The notes beneath the pieces are model-generated. The model made no database searches. It worked only from the letters and a program-made list of their open reading frames with translations, and had not been told where the DNA came from. A program made the translations under genes and the position numbers. Below, one piece after another: positions 34,290 to 42,783 of a stretch of 64,000 bases of DNA; the first letter of the stretch is position 1; the number at the start of each line of letters is the position of its first letter. Source of the DNA: Agrobacterium pusense (lineage in GTDB: Bacteria; Pseudomonadota; Alphaproteobacteria; Rhizobiales; Rhizobiaceae); assembly GCF_900102105.1 (NCBI RefSeq), contig NZ_FNBB01000006.1:1-64000 (forward strand), in the 5' to 3' direction.

Positions 34290-36059
34290 ATGAAAGGCCT
34301 TCGGAAGACCCTCGTTTTGCTCCTTTCGCCATGCCTGTTGAGCGGGGTTCAAGCTCTTGCCGCCGACAGCGTGGTCGTTCCCGCCTACGCCCCGGAAACG
34401 GGGGTGGAATATCTCTACCGTTCCCATAGAACCACCTCCACCGACATGTCGTTGTGGTTCGACAGGCCGGCAGCGATCATGCGCGGAAATTTTCGGCAGC
34501 GCATGACGGTCCTGTCGCGGGATGCGGAGGGTATGCGCGTGCGCTGGTCCCTCAGCGCAGATTTGCCTCAGGACGCCGAAGGCGCTGCAGACACTTACGC
34601 AATGAACGCTCTCTATCGGAACACTCTGTCGGCCTATGGCGTCCGGCAGGTGGAATATGAAGCGGGACTTAACGGCTTTCCTGGCAAACTCGTCGGATTG
34701 GATGTGATCCTCGGCAACCTGCACAACACCTCGGTCGTCGGAGCGGATGGCGGCGTTGCGAACCAGCCAGCGGGTTTGCGCGATATTGTCGAGGGTATCA
34801 AAAGCAATCCAGTCCTGGTTATTCATAATCTCGCACCGGAGGCAGAGCTTCTTTCCACAGGACAGGAGCAGGATAGTTCCACATACGAGATCGGCCAGTC
34901 AGGTACGGCGTCGGTGGTGGAATATGCACGGGGAACGCCCATTCCCGTCGCCATCGAATGGACGCTCGAGACCGCGGATTTCTCCAGGCAAACCGCCACT
35001 TTCAGCCTCCAAAAAACCTACGATCGCGTTGCGCTCCAGCAATCACAGGCTTCTGCGGTGGAAGGAGTGATCTCAAGCTTCGGTGAAAAGGCCAAACAAC
35101 TTGGCGACGAGCAACTGGCGGCCGCCAGAAACGCAAGCAAAAACGTGCAGATGACTGTCGTCATGTCACTGCGCGATGGATCGACCCTCGAAGCGACGGA
35201 AACCGTTTTGGCGGAAAGCGGCGGCATTAAAATCATGACCCAAACCCATGTATGGCGTGAGGACCTGCCACGAAATCTGCCAGACCTGCCCGACTGGAAC
35301 AGTCACACCGTATCTGCAGCCTCCATTGATCCGTTGCCGGAACGTGGCGCCAATGCTGCGGCCCTCACGTCAGGCCTTACCGCGCCAACGGCACTTGAAG
35401 AAGGCCAGGCGGCCTATGACAGCGGCAATTATGGCGCCGCCCTGCGCTCGTGGAAACCGCTCGCCGATGGGGGAAGCGCGGCCGCGCAATATAAGGTTGC
35501 CGTTCTTTACCAGGCGGGTCTGGGCGTCGACCGTGATACGGCACTCGCCGCCGCATACATCCGCAAAGCGGCGGATCAGGGCTGGGCGGAAGCGCAAAGC
35601 AGCCTTAGCGATCTCTATGCGGTCGGCCAGGATGTTCCGCAGGACCTGGAACTCGCCGTGTCCTGGGGCCGCAACGCAGCAGAACAAGGGCTGGCTGTCG
35701 CCCAGTACAATCTGGGGTACAGCTACGAAAGCGGCCAGGGTGTCGCTCAGGATTATGCAGAGGCGTTGATCTGGTATCGCCGTGCCGCCGATCAGGGTTT
35801 CGCAACCGCTCAGTACGCTGTCGGCCTGCTCTACGATCAGGGTCTCGGCGTTACCCGCGACTATGGTGAAGCAGTCAGCTGGTATATAAAAGCCGCCGAT
35901 CAGGGGCTTGCCGTCGCCCAGGGCAATCTAGGGAACATGTATGCAATGGGACATGGCGTTGCGCAGGATCGGGCCGAGGCCATCACATGGTTCCGCAAGG
36001 CCGCCGATCAGGGACACGCGACTGCGCAGGAATCGCTAAAAAGGCTGGAGCAACCCTAG
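34290..36059 (+). CDS. Secreted Sel1-repeat protein
   Basis: The 589-aa precursor has a signal peptide (about residues 1-24), an unassigned central region of about 340 residues with charged coiled stretches, and six tandem Sel1-like repeats from about residue 370 to the end. Typical repeats read YNLGYSYESGQGVAQDYAEA and WYRRAADQG. Sel1 repeats form alpha-solenoids for protein binding. The start at 34290 (MKGLRKTLVLLL) follows AAAAGGG. Function is unknown; the protein is probably periplasmic. Confidence 0.82.
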   Translation: MKGLRKTLVLLLSPCLLSGVQALAADSVVVPAYAPETGVEYLYRSHRTTSTDMSLWFDRPAAIMRGNFRQRMTVLSRDAEGMRVRWSLSADLPQDAEGAADTYAMNALYRNTLSAYGVRQVEYEAGLNGFPGKLVGLDVILGNLHNTSVVGADGGVANQPAGLRDIVEGIKSNPVLVIHNLAPEAELLSTGQEQDSSTYEIGQSGTASVVEYARGTPIPVAIEWTLETADFSRQTATFSLQKTYDRVALQQSQASAVEGVISSFGEKAKQLGDEQLAAARNASKNVQMTVVMSLRDGSTLEATETVLAESGGIKIMTQTHVWREDLPRNLPDLPDWNSHTVSAASIDPLPERGANAAALTSGLTAPTALEEGQAAYDSGNYGAALRSWKPLADGGSAAAQYKVAVLYQAGLGVDRDTALAAAYIRKAADQGWAEAQSSLSDLYAVGQDVPQDLELAVSWGRNAAEQGLAVAQYNLGYSYESGQGVAQDYAEALIWYRRAADQGFATAQYAVGLLYDQGLGVTRDYGEAVSWYIKAADQGLAVAQGNLGNMYAMGHGVAQDRAEAITWFRKAADQGHATAQESLKRLEQP

Positions 36060-36080
36060 CTGCGGCCGGGTCGCCTTCTG

Positions 36081-36104
36081 ACCGGGGGACGATGATGCCC
36101 CGGT
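36081..36104. terminator. Hairpin between convergent Sel1 and GST genes
   Basis: ACCGGGG / CCCCGGT with a 10-base loop lies 21 bases after the Sel1 gene stop and just outside the GST gene stop. It lacks a T tract on either strand, so termination is only suggested. Confidence 0.4.
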
Positions 36105-36106
36105 CC

Positions 36107-36805
36107 TCAGCCAGCTACTTTCCGTAGCGATTTTTCAATCTGCCCACCGCAATAAGCGTCGCCATAGTCGTCAAAGGCGCGGCGGCTCAGGGCGGCCAGC
36201 GGGGCCGTCTCTTTCATTCGGCTGGAATAGGCCCAGATGACGGGTGAAGTATCCTCGATTATGCGCCTGATGACTGGAAAGCGGTCTGCAACTGTCGTCC
36301 AGAGAATGGCCGTGACGACATCTGCGACGCCGGGTGTCTCCGTTCCCAGCATGAACCCCGAATCGCCGGTCAGACCGTGTCTCGCTCCCGTATCCTCGAA
36401 AATGCGGATCCACTCCTGCAACCGGGGAACGAACGCCTCCCATTTTTCAGGGGTCCACATCTCGCGCCCACCGTCGAGCGTCAGTTCATCGATCACATCG
36501 TTGGCGTCGTTTACGATCTTGGCAGTGAGCGCGCGTCCCTCGGCGCCCGGCGGCAGAAGCTGCAACCGCTCGCCGAGATAGAGGGCGATTGCGGGCATCT
36601 GCGAGAGAGCGAAATTGCGCTCTCGATCGATCAGCACCGGCGGTCCCATGAACGCTATGGGCTGCTTGCCGGCATCACGGCCCATGATCTCCTCGATTGC
36701 ACCGGCATCGTGCTCGTCCCAGGTACACCCGCCATGCGCTAAAAGTCCGCGAATGAACTGGCCTCGGAACGGGACCGGCCAGTAATAGAGTTCGAAGTTG
36801 CTCAT
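36107..36805 (-). CDS. Glutathione S-transferase family protein
   Basis: The 232-aa protein starts with a thioredoxin-like N-terminal domain (ELYYWPVPFRGQFIRGLLAHGG). The conserved PVLIDRE and ALSQMPAIALYLGERL follow, then a helical C-terminal domain. The family joins glutathione to electrophiles or reduces peroxides in the cytoplasm. GAGGAG precedes ATG at 36805. It is separated by 66 bases from the small stress-like gene on the same strand. Confidence 0.82.
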   Translation of the reverse strand: MSNFELYYWPVPFRGQFIRGLLAHGGCTWDEHDAGAIEEIMGRDAGKQPIAFMGPPVLIDRERNFALSQMPAIALYLGERLQLLPPGAEGRALTAKIVNDANDVIDELTLDGGREMWTPEKWEAFVPRLQEWIRIFEDTGARHGLTGDSGFMLGTETPGVADVVTAILWTTVADRFPVIRRIIEDTSPVIWAYSSRMKETAPLAALSRRAFDDYGDAYCGGQIEKSLRKVAG

Positions 36806-36871
36806 TGCGGGCTCCTCGTTGCGGTGAGCGGCGCGGGCGGCAGGTACGGAATTGGCCTCCCGGTTTTGACA

Positions 36872-37165
36872 TCACCGGTGTGAAACGCGGATCGCACCGG
36901 CGTCACCGAAGCTGCGCTGGACAGCTGCAATCCGGCTGGATGCAATATCGGCGGACACCTCGATCTCGCCCTCATGCGGCGCATCGCTGCGAGGCAGGTC
37001 ACCACGTGAAGATTGGGTGCCGGTCGTATTCTGCTCTGATTTGGACTGGATGAAGATATCCGGACGGGAGATCCCGTGCTGCTGGACCAGATGCTCGACG
37101 GCGATATCGGCTGCCTCGCGTGTTTCGAAAATGGCGCGAATGGTAACGGTGGCGTCGTCGGCCAT
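36872..37165 (-). CDS. Small stress-type protein, 97 aa, unknown function
   Basis: The soluble 97-aa protein has an N-terminal alternating pattern VTIRAIFETREAADIAVEHL, like the flavin- or metal-free heat-stable domain of general-stress proteins. A Ser/Thr/Asp-rich middle follows, then a second similar half (IEVSADIASSRIAAVQRSFG). GGGAG precedes ATG. A GAAAC-N17-GTT sequence 35 bases upstream differs by one base from the general-stress promoter pattern found repeatedly further right. Confidence 0.65.
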   Translation of the reverse strand: MADDATVTIRAIFETREAADIAVEHLVQQHGISRPDIFIQSKSEQNTTGTQSSRGDLPRSDAPHEGEIEVSADIASSRIAAVQRSFGDAGAIRVSHR

Positions 37166-37200
37166 GGCTGTTCTCCCTTCAGGCTTAACTCAAACACCCA

Positions 37201-37225
37201 AACGCCCGGAGAGGCTGGTGGTTTC
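37201..37225 (-). promoter_or_regulatory. Possible EcfG-type promoter, one mismatch
   Basis: On the minus strand GAAAC (37225-37221), 17 bases, then GTT (37203-37201). It has the same spacing as the exact sites and lies 35 bases before the 97-aa gene. One -35 base differs from GGAAC. Confidence 0.4.
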
Positions 37226-37300
37226 CAGGCTCCGTCAGTTTTTGCTCGGAGATACGCGTCCGCAGCGGAAAAGTCGTGCACGGATCGACGATGCGGCACG

Positions 37301-37337
37301 GCAACGCCGGAGCATCACTTGCTCCGGCGTTGCTTTT
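37301..37337 (+). terminator. Perfect 13-bp hairpin with TTTT, oriented rightward
   Basis: GCAACGCCGGAGC / GCTCCGGCGTTGC with a 7-base loop is followed by TTTT on the plus strand. It lies one base beyond the leftward ABC gene stop. On the minus strand it has no T tract, so it looks like a plus-strand terminator although no plus-strand gene was found just upstream. Confidence 0.65.
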
Positions 37338-37338
37338 G

Positions 37339-39129
37339 TCATGCGACCAAGCCCTTGGTAAGTTCCAGGGCCTGCCGCTCGAACAACCGGCGATAAATGC
37401 CGTCATTGAGCCGGATCAGCGCCTGATGGTCGCCCTCTTCAACGATCCTGCCCTTGTCGAATACGAGCAGACGGTCCAGCGCCCTGACGGTCGAAAGCCG
37501 GTGGGCGATGACCAGCGTGGTGCGCCCTTCCATCAGGCGTTCCATAGCCCGCTGGATCTGCACCTCGCTTTCGCTGTCGAGGCTTGAGGTTGCCTCATCA
37601 AGGATCAGCACCGGCGCATCCGCCAGGAAGGCGCGGGCGATCGCGACCCGCTGGCGCTCCCCGCCCGACAGCTTGACGCCACGTTCGCCCACCATGGTCT
37701 CATAGCCCTTGGGCAGGGACATGATGAAGTCATGGGCGCTGGCCTGTTTCGCCGCCTGCTCGATTTCGCGCCGCGACGCGTCCGGCCGGCCATAGGCGAT
37801 GTTTTCCGCCAGTGTGCGGTGAAACAGGATCGGCTCCTGCTGCACGATGGCAATCTGCCCTCGCAGGCTCGCCTGGGTGACATCAGCAATGTTCTGCCCA
37901 TCGATGCGGATTGCACCGGACCTGATATCGTAGAGGCGCTGGATGAGCTTGACGAAGGTCGTCTTGCCAGAGCCGGAGTGGCCGACCAGTCCCACACGCT
38001 CACCGGGTTTTATGGTGACTGAGAAGTCATCATAAAGCGGCGTGGCGTGCGCGCCATACTGGAAGGTGACGTGATCGAAAACGATCTCGCCTTTTCCAAT
38101 ATGAATCGGTTTCGCATCCGGCCGGTCCTCGACGCCAAGCGGCATCTTGGAAAGCAGCACCAGCTCTTCCATATCGTTGACGGCGCGCTGCAGGTTGCGG
38201 ATATCCTGCCCCACGTCCCGCAGATATCCCTGCAGCACGAAGAACATGGCCAGCACGAAGGTTATGTCGCCCGGCGTCGCCAATCCCTGTCGCCACATGA
38301 TGAGGCCGGTGCCGAGAATGCCGGCCTGCATGGAAACCATCATGAAGCTCTGGATCGTGCCATTTATCGTGCCGCGTTTCCATGTCCTGCGCGTGCGGTT
38401 ATCCCACTTCACCAGCACCTGGCCGAGCCGCGTTTCTTCACGCGTTTCCGCGCCAAAGGCCTTCACGACCGAATTGCAGCTGATGGCATCCGCCAGCGCG
38501 CCGCCAAGCCTCGTATCCCAGGCATTGGCAAGCCGTGCGGCCGGAGAAACATATCCCATGGAAAGCCCCACCGTCACACCGACATAAATCAGCGAGCCGA
38601 GACCGACGATGAGGCCCATGACGGGCCAGTAACTGCCGAGCACGATGGTGGCGCCCACGAGCATGACGAGCGATGGCAGAAGCGCGATGAGCAGGAGGTC
38701 ATTGAGCGAATCGAGCGCCCACATGCCGCGCGTGATCTTGCGCACCGTGGAGCCGGCAAAGCTGTTCGCGTGCCAGTCCGTGGAGAAACGCTGCACCCTG
38801 TGGAAACCGTTATTGGTAACATCCGCCATGGTTTTCAACGTCAGCCGGATGATGCCGTTGAAGATGAACCAGCGCAGCGCGACGCTGGTCAGCCCCAGCG
38901 CGACCACGATGATGAAGGCGCGCAGCGCCTGATCCGCCGCATCGCCGCCGGCGATGGCATCGACGATCCGCCCGGAAAAGACCGGCACCATGACTTCGGC
39001 CAATGTGCTGGCGATGACCAGAACGATGATGAAACCCACCAGCGCCGGCCGGTGGCTCCAGTGGTGAAAGACAAAGCCGAGCACATGGCGATAGGCATCG
39101 GCGCGGAAATCGAGCTTCTTGCGAGACAT
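37339..39129 (-). CDS. ABC exporter half-transporter (ABCB type)
   Basis: The protein of about 596 aa has an N-terminal six-helix exporter domain (residues 20-320) and a C-terminal ATPase. The ATPase contains Walker A GHSGSGKTT, Q-loop IAIVQQEP, signature LSGGERQRVAIARAF and Walker B VLILDEATSS. The half-transporter should dimerise. Substrates of this lipid/drug-exporter group vary. The start is uncertain (ATG 39129, or GTG 39141 which adds four residues). Confidence 0.87.
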   Translation of the reverse strand: MSRKKLDFRADAYRHVLGFVFHHWSHRPALVGFIIVLVIASTLAEVMVPVFSGRIVDAIAGGDAADQALRAFIIVVALGLTSVALRWFIFNGIIRLTLKTMADVTNNGFHRVQRFSTDWHANSFAGSTVRKITRGMWALDSLNDLLLIALLPSLVMLVGATIVLGSYWPVMGLIVGLGSLIYVGVTVGLSMGYVSPAARLANAWDTRLGGALADAISCNSVVKAFGAETREETRLGQVLVKWDNRTRRTWKRGTINGTIQSFMMVSMQAGILGTGLIMWRQGLATPGDITFVLAMFFVLQGYLRDVGQDIRNLQRAVNDMEELVLLSKMPLGVEDRPDAKPIHIGKGEIVFDHVTFQYGAHATPLYDDFSVTIKPGERVGLVGHSGSGKTTFVKLIQRLYDIRSGAIRIDGQNIADVTQASLRGQIAIVQQEPILFHRTLAENIAYGRPDASRREIEQAAKQASAHDFIMSLPKGYETMVGERGVKLSGGERQRVAIARAFLADAPVLILDEATSSLDSESEVQIQRAMERLMEGRTTLVIAHRLSTVRALDRLLVFDKGRIVEEGDHQALIRLNDGIYRRLFERQALELTKGLVA

Positions 39130-39580
39130 TTTTACCAGCACGGCGCCATTCTACTCGGCGACCGGTCCTTGAAATGGAAGTTGGAAGGCACAGCCCGGGC
39201 GGGAGACAAAATGATCCCGTCAGATCAATCGGACTGTGAAGGAAAACAAAACCGCATGTCGGGCGCGCAAAAGGCGGGCCGCGAATGGATATGACCTAGT
39301 GTCTGGTCATTCCCTGCGGGAGGGTTTCGATGAATGCTGGTGTCATGCAACGCCTCCCTTGGTTCGATCTGACGCGGTAAAGAAATTTCTAGCTGAACCT
39401 GGCAGACTTGCCAAGCCGGTTTTTGCAACCTTGTGGCAAGTGATGCGAAAACGCCACATTGGCGGTTGGCGACTATATCCGTGGCCGATGCGGCCCGGCC
39501 ACGGCCTTATGATGCCAGAAGCCCCGCCGCGCCCCTCTGGGGACGCAGCGGAGATCGGAAGATCGGTCTATCGAGCCCGA
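39130..39580. other. Intergenic stretch without a recognisable gene
   Basis: No frame here looks like protein. One inverted repeat, CCGTGGCC / GGCCACGG (39479-39504), lies about 80 bases beyond the leftward solute-receptor gene stop and might end its transcript, but it has no T tract. The promoter of the ABC exporter must lie at the left end; none was recognised. Confidence 0.5.
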
Positions 39581-40570
39581 TCAATCCATCTGGACATTTG
39601 CCGCCTTGACGACGGGTTCCCACTTGGCGATTTCAGCCGAGACATGGGTTTTCAGCTCCTCTGGCGTGGAGGCGACGATTTTGGCGCTGAAATCCGCCAT
39701 GCGGGCGGCGACGGCCGGATCGGCAAGCGCTTTCTTGGCGGCGGCATTCAGCTTGTCGACCACCTCGGCCGGCGTTCCGGCCGGTGCAAAGAGCGCGTTC
39801 CAAGTATAGGTCTCATAACCCGGTACGGTTTCGGCGATCGTCGGCAAATCCGGGAAGGATGAAGCGCGCTCGCTGGTGGTCACGCCAAGTGCGCGCAAGG
39901 TGCCGGATTTCATGTGGCCCGACGAAGACGGCAGATTGTCGAACATGATGGAAATCTGGTTGCCGAGAAGATCGTTGAGCGCCGGGCCGGAACCCTTGTA
40001 GGGCACGTGCTGCATGCTGACGCCAGCCATGCTCTTGAACAGCTCGCCGGAAAGATGAAGCGGAGTGCCGTTGCCGGAAGACGCATAGGCGTGTTTGTCC
40101 GGCTCGGCTTTCAGCAGCGCGATCAGTTCCTCGACGCTGTTGACGTTGAGCTTCGGGTTAACGACCAGCACGTTCGGCACCACCACCAGCAATGAAACCG
40201 GAGCAAAGTCCTTTTCGGGATCATAGGGCTTGGTCTTGAGGATGAGCGGGTTAAGAGCGTGGGTCGCCACCGTGCCCATCAGGATCGTATAGCCATCCGG
40301 TTCCGCGCGGGCAACGCGGTCGGCGCCGAGATTGCCGCCTGCGCCGGCGACATTTTCAACAACGATCTGCTGGCCGAGTTCGTCGCCCATCTTCTGAGCG
40401 ATGACGCGGGCGACCACATCGGTGGAGCCGCCGGCCGCAAAGGGAACCACCAGCGTTATCGTCCGATCCGGAAAGCCCTGCGCGCTCGCCGTCATTCCCA
40501 ACATTCCGAAGGAAACTGCCGCCGCGGCAAGTTTCAACACCATGCGCCGTTTCGAAAACCGGTAATTCAT
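39581..40570 (-). CDS. Tripartite tricarboxylate transporter substrate-binding protein (Bug family)
   Basis: The 329-aa periplasmic receptor has a signal peptide (MNYRFSKRRMVLKLAAAAVS through about residue 31) and the Bug-family pattern FPDRTITLVVPFAAGGSTDV, then AGAGGNLGADRVAR and YKGSGPALNDLLG. Such receptors bind carboxylates for TctAB-type importers. No membrane TctA or TctB gene lies nearby, so this is an orphan receptor. The start at 40570 follows AGGAGGGTTC; the longer frame is not supported. Confidence 0.9.
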   Translation of the reverse strand: MNYRFSKRRMVLKLAAAAVSFGMLGMTASAQGFPDRTITLVVPFAAGGSTDVVARVIAQKMGDELGQQIVVENVAGAGGNLGADRVARAEPDGYTILMGTVATHALNPLILKTKPYDPEKDFAPVSLLVVVPNVLVVNPKLNVNSVEELIALLKAEPDKHAYASSGNGTPLHLSGELFKSMAGVSMQHVPYKGSGPALNDLLGNQISIMFDNLPSSSGHMKSGTLRALGVTTSERASSFPDLPTIAETVPGYETYTWNALFAPAGTPAEVVDKLNAAAKKALADPAVAARMADFSAKIVASTPEELKTHVSAEIAKWEPVVKAANVQMD

Positions 40571-40670
40571 GAACCCTCCTGTAACATGGCCTCCCCGCCA
40601 TGGCGGCATAGTAGCTCAAATGCACCTGAGGGCAAGCCGCCGGGAAACATGGCCCGGCGGCGAAACGCGG

Positions 40671-41363
40671 CTAGGCTTTCATGCGCTCCTCCACGACCCG
40701 CCAGTTGACCAGCTTGTCGAGCACGGCGCGGATGTGTTCGGCCTTGCGGTTTTCATAATCGACGTAATAGGCATGTTCCCAGATATCGATGCCGAGATAA
40801 GCCGGCCGGCCGACGGCGACAGGGTTGTTGCCGTCCTCATAGCCGATCAGCGCAAGCCCGCTGTCGTCACGCGTCAGCCACACCCAGCCGGTGCCGAACA
40901 CGGTGTCCGAGACATCGACGGCGCGCTTGACGAAGCCGTCATAACCGCCAAAGGCCTTGTCGATTGAGGCGGCGAGATCGCCCTGCGGCCGGTTGGGGCC
41001 GCCCGGAACGAACTGATCCCAATAGGCAACATGGTTCCAGGCCTGGGCCGCATTGTTGAAGATCTTGACGTCCGCAGCCTCCTTCGACCGGGCGGCTTCG
41101 ACGACGATGCGATCGAGCTCCATATCGGCATAACGGGTGCCGGCGGCCAGCGTATTGAGCTTGTCGTAATAGGCCTTGTGATGCTTGCCATAATGCAGCC
41201 CCACCGTCTTTGCCGAAATCACCGGCGCAAGATCCGCCTCGGCGAACGGAAGTGCCGGCTGGCTGAGGGGAAGCGCCGCCCGCGCCACGTGCGGCCGGGG
41301 AAAGATGGCTGCGGCAGCGGTTGCCGCGCCGGCGGCGAGAATCGTGCGTCTGGTAATCTCCAT
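40671..41363 (-). CDS. Tat-exported Fe/Mn superoxide dismutase
   Basis: The 230-aa precursor carries a twin-arginine signal (MEITRRTILAAGAATAAAAI), then a superoxide dismutase. All four metal ligands are visible: His in GLHYGKHHKAYY, His in WNHVAYW, and Asp and His in DIWEHAYY. It converts superoxide to peroxide and oxygen. Fe/Mn enzymes are usually cytoplasmic, so export after folding with metal is notable. The ribosome-binding site is AAGGAGGACCATC. Confidence 0.9.
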   Translation of the reverse strand: MEITRRTILAAGAATAAAAIFPRPHVARAALPLSQPALPFAEADLAPVISAKTVGLHYGKHHKAYYDKLNTLAAGTRYADMELDRIVVEAARSKEAADVKIFNNAAQAWNHVAYWDQFVPGGPNRPQGDLAASIDKAFGGYDGFVKRAVDVSDTVFGTGWVWLTRDDSGLALIGYEDGNNPVAVGRPAYLGIDIWEHAYYVDYENRKAEHIRAVLDKLVNWRVVEERMKA

Positions 41364-41494
41364 GATGGTCCTCCTTGTCAGTGACGATTAAGGCAAACCC
41401 TGAAGGACGCCGGAAGTTGCCTGGATTTCCCCGAATTGTCCGGGCGGATATCCCCGGTCAGAAACCCCGGGGCCATTTCGCAAAGAAGGAAAAG

Positions 41495-41521
41495 CAAAAA
41501 GGCCCTCCGGATGGAGGGCCT
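41495..41521 (-). terminator. Intrinsic terminator of the GCG_CRPN-like gene
   Basis: The 9-bp stem AGGCCCTCC / GGAGGGCCT with loop of four is followed on the minus strand by TTTTTGC. It lies eight bases after the small secreted protein gene. Confidence 0.88.
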
Positions 41522-41528
41522 AGTCTGC

Positions 41529-41855
41529 TCAGTAGCGGTAATAATCGCGACGGTCTCGCCAGTCACGATACTCCCGCCGGTCACGCCACTCGCGCCATTC
41601 GCGCCGTGCCTGACGTTCGCGCCATTCGCGGCGACCCTCCCAGCGATCGCGCCGGTCCCAGCCACGCTCGTAGCGCGGTCCGTTCGGGCGGCAATAGCCG
41701 CGGGGTGTCAGATGAAAGCCGCGGCCGCAGGCATAGTCCACATTCTGAATGTGGGATGCCGAAGGTGCGGATGGTTGACCGACGGGCATGGCGTTCGCGC
41801 CAGTGCCCAAAAGGGCGCCGAGAATTACTCCAGCGGTTAAAATCATCTTACGCAT
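41529..41855 (-). CDS. Small secreted Arg/Trp-rich protein with GCG_CRPN motif
   Basis: The 108-aa precursor has a signal peptide (MRKMILTAGVILGALLGTGA, about 22 residues), the cysteine motif ACGRGFHLTPRGYCRPN (two cysteines), and a C-terminal half of repeated Arg/Trp/Asp/Tyr units such as REWRERQARREWREW. The cysteine motif before Arg-rich repeats is typical of the GCG_CRPN group in Rhizobiales. Function unknown; it is very basic and exported. AAGGAGGGAGATGCG precedes ATG, and a clean terminator follows. Confidence 0.8.
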   Translation of the reverse strand: MRKMILTAGVILGALLGTGANAMPVGQPSAPSASHIQNVDYACGRGFHLTPRGYCRPNGPRYERGWDRRDRWEGRREWRERQARREWREWRDRREYRDWRDRRDYYRY

Positions 41856-41984
41856 CGCATCTCCCTCCTTATGGGATAGAGCGATTTAGCGCCCCGCCGG
41901 GTGAACTGTGGCTGAATGAATCTGGGTGTTTTCGTGGCAATTCGGCGGCAGCACCGACTGATGAATTCCCGGAAAACCGCCCTA

Positions 41985-42272
41985 TTATGACTTGCCGAAT
42001 TCCTTTCTCAGCTTGTCCTTTGCCTCCTCCAGAACCTCTTTACGCTCCTTCGGAAGTTTGCCACCTGCCCGATTGATATAGAAAACCAGCATCGACATTG
42101 CCGAGCGGAACGGATTGGCCTTGCGCCGTGTCGAGTGTTCCGCCGAGGCTTTCAGCGACCGGGCAATGCCGGTGGGATCCTTTTTCGTGAAAACATCCTT
42201 CTCGAGATCAAGCGCATCGCTTTCGCTGGTTACCTTCTGCGACCACTTCTTTTTCTTCTTGCCCTTTTTCAT
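41985..42272 (-). CDS. DUF3175 family protein, 95 aa
   Basis: The small basic protein starts with a lysine run (MKKGKKKKKWSQKVT). It continues with the DUF3175 pattern: ALDLEKDVFTKKDPTGIARS, SAEHSTRRKANPFRSAM and MLVFYINRAGGKLP. Function is unknown; the basic composition suggests nucleic-acid binding (inference). It is last in a three-gene leftward run of small proteins that starts from an exact GGAAC-N17-GTT promoter, implying general-stress control. Confidence 0.85.
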   Translation of the reverse strand: MKKGKKKKKWSQKVTSESDALDLEKDVFTKKDPTGIARSLKASAEHSTRRKANPFRSAMSMLVFYINRAGGKLPKERKEVLEEAKDKLRKEFGKS

Positions 42273-42293
42273 CGGTCTTCTCCCGAACCGGCG

Positions 42294-42482
42294 TCATTTT
42301 CGCTCCGGATCATGCGTGTGGTGGCTGTCGCGCTCGCCGCCACCACCCGAGACCTTGCTTTGGGAGCGCCTGTCGCTGTCTGCGGGCGGCTTCTTGATGT
42401 CCAGCGGCGCCTTGGCGTTTTCATGGGACGCGCCGGGGCCGCCCTGGCGGATGCTTGCCGGTGTCTTTGTCGAGGTCGACAT
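42294..42482 (-). CDS. Small hydrophilic protein, 62 aa, unknown function
   Basis: The protein is disordered-looking, rich in Ser, Lys, Asp and Pro, with a Gly run and HH near the end (VSGGGGERDSHHTHDPERK). A strong ribosome-binding site (GGAGGAAACG) precedes ATG. It sits between two other small genes, 21 and 14 bases away, so it is part of the same stress-type operon. No family recognised. Confidence 0.65.
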   Translation of the reverse strand: MSTSTKTPASIRQGGPGASHENAKAPLDIKKPPADSDRRSQSKVSGGGGERDSHHTHDPERK

Positions 42483-42496
42483 CGTTTCCTCCTGTC

Positions 42497-42700
42497 CTAT
42501 TGGTCGTCCTTGGTCTTCATCGCGTCGGAGACGCGTTTTTTCCTTGGATCGCGCAGATTTTCGCCCACGGCGTCCCTGTCACGTTCTGGATCGTCCTTGG
42601 GCTTCAGGTAGCCGCGCGGCCTGTTTTCTTCCGGCCCCTCCCAGCGCGGTGATTGGTCGGTGGTGCCCGGCGCACCGTCGCTTGGCGAGTTATTACCCAT
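42497..42700 (-). CDS. Small hydrophilic stress-type protein, 67 aa
   Basis: The 67-aa protein is strongly charged and without hydrophobic segments (starts MGNNSPSDGAPGTTDQSPRW, ends DAMKTKDDQ), as in intrinsically disordered desiccation-type proteins. The start at 42700 follows AGGAGGCAAAA and an exact GGAAC-N17-GTT promoter ending 31 bases upstream. First gene of the small-protein operon 42700-41985. Function unknown. Confidence 0.7.
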   Translation of the reverse strand: MGNNSPSDGAPGTTDQSPRWEGPEENRPRGYLKPKDDPERDRDAVGENLRDPRKKRVSDAMKTKDDQ

Positions 42701-42731
42701 TTTTGCCTCCTGAGTCGTTTCGCTGATCCCG

Positions 42732-42756
42732 AACCACTCAGCCCGGGCAATGTTCC
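42732..42756 (-). promoter_or_regulatory. EcfG-type general-stress promoter for the 42700-41985 operon
   Basis: GGAAC (42756-42752), 17 bases, GTT (42734-42732) on the minus strand, 31 bases before the ATG at 42700. It matches the alphaproteobacterial EcfG/RpoE2 promoter exactly. Confidence 0.8.
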
Positions 42757-42783
42757 CGGCCCGGCGACCGGGGCGAATTTTTC

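Noticed and set aside
38047-39294. A 415-codon plus-strand frame with a His/Asp/Arg-rich product
   Set aside because: It is antisense to the ABC exporter with intact ATPase motifs; the low-complexity composition is typical of a shadow frame.
41529-41700. Repetitive cgccatt/cgccact pattern resembling short direct repeats or a CRISPR-like array
   Set aside because: The periodicity comes from Arg-Trp-Arg-rich codons of the small secreted protein; there are no conserved repeats separated by unique spacers.
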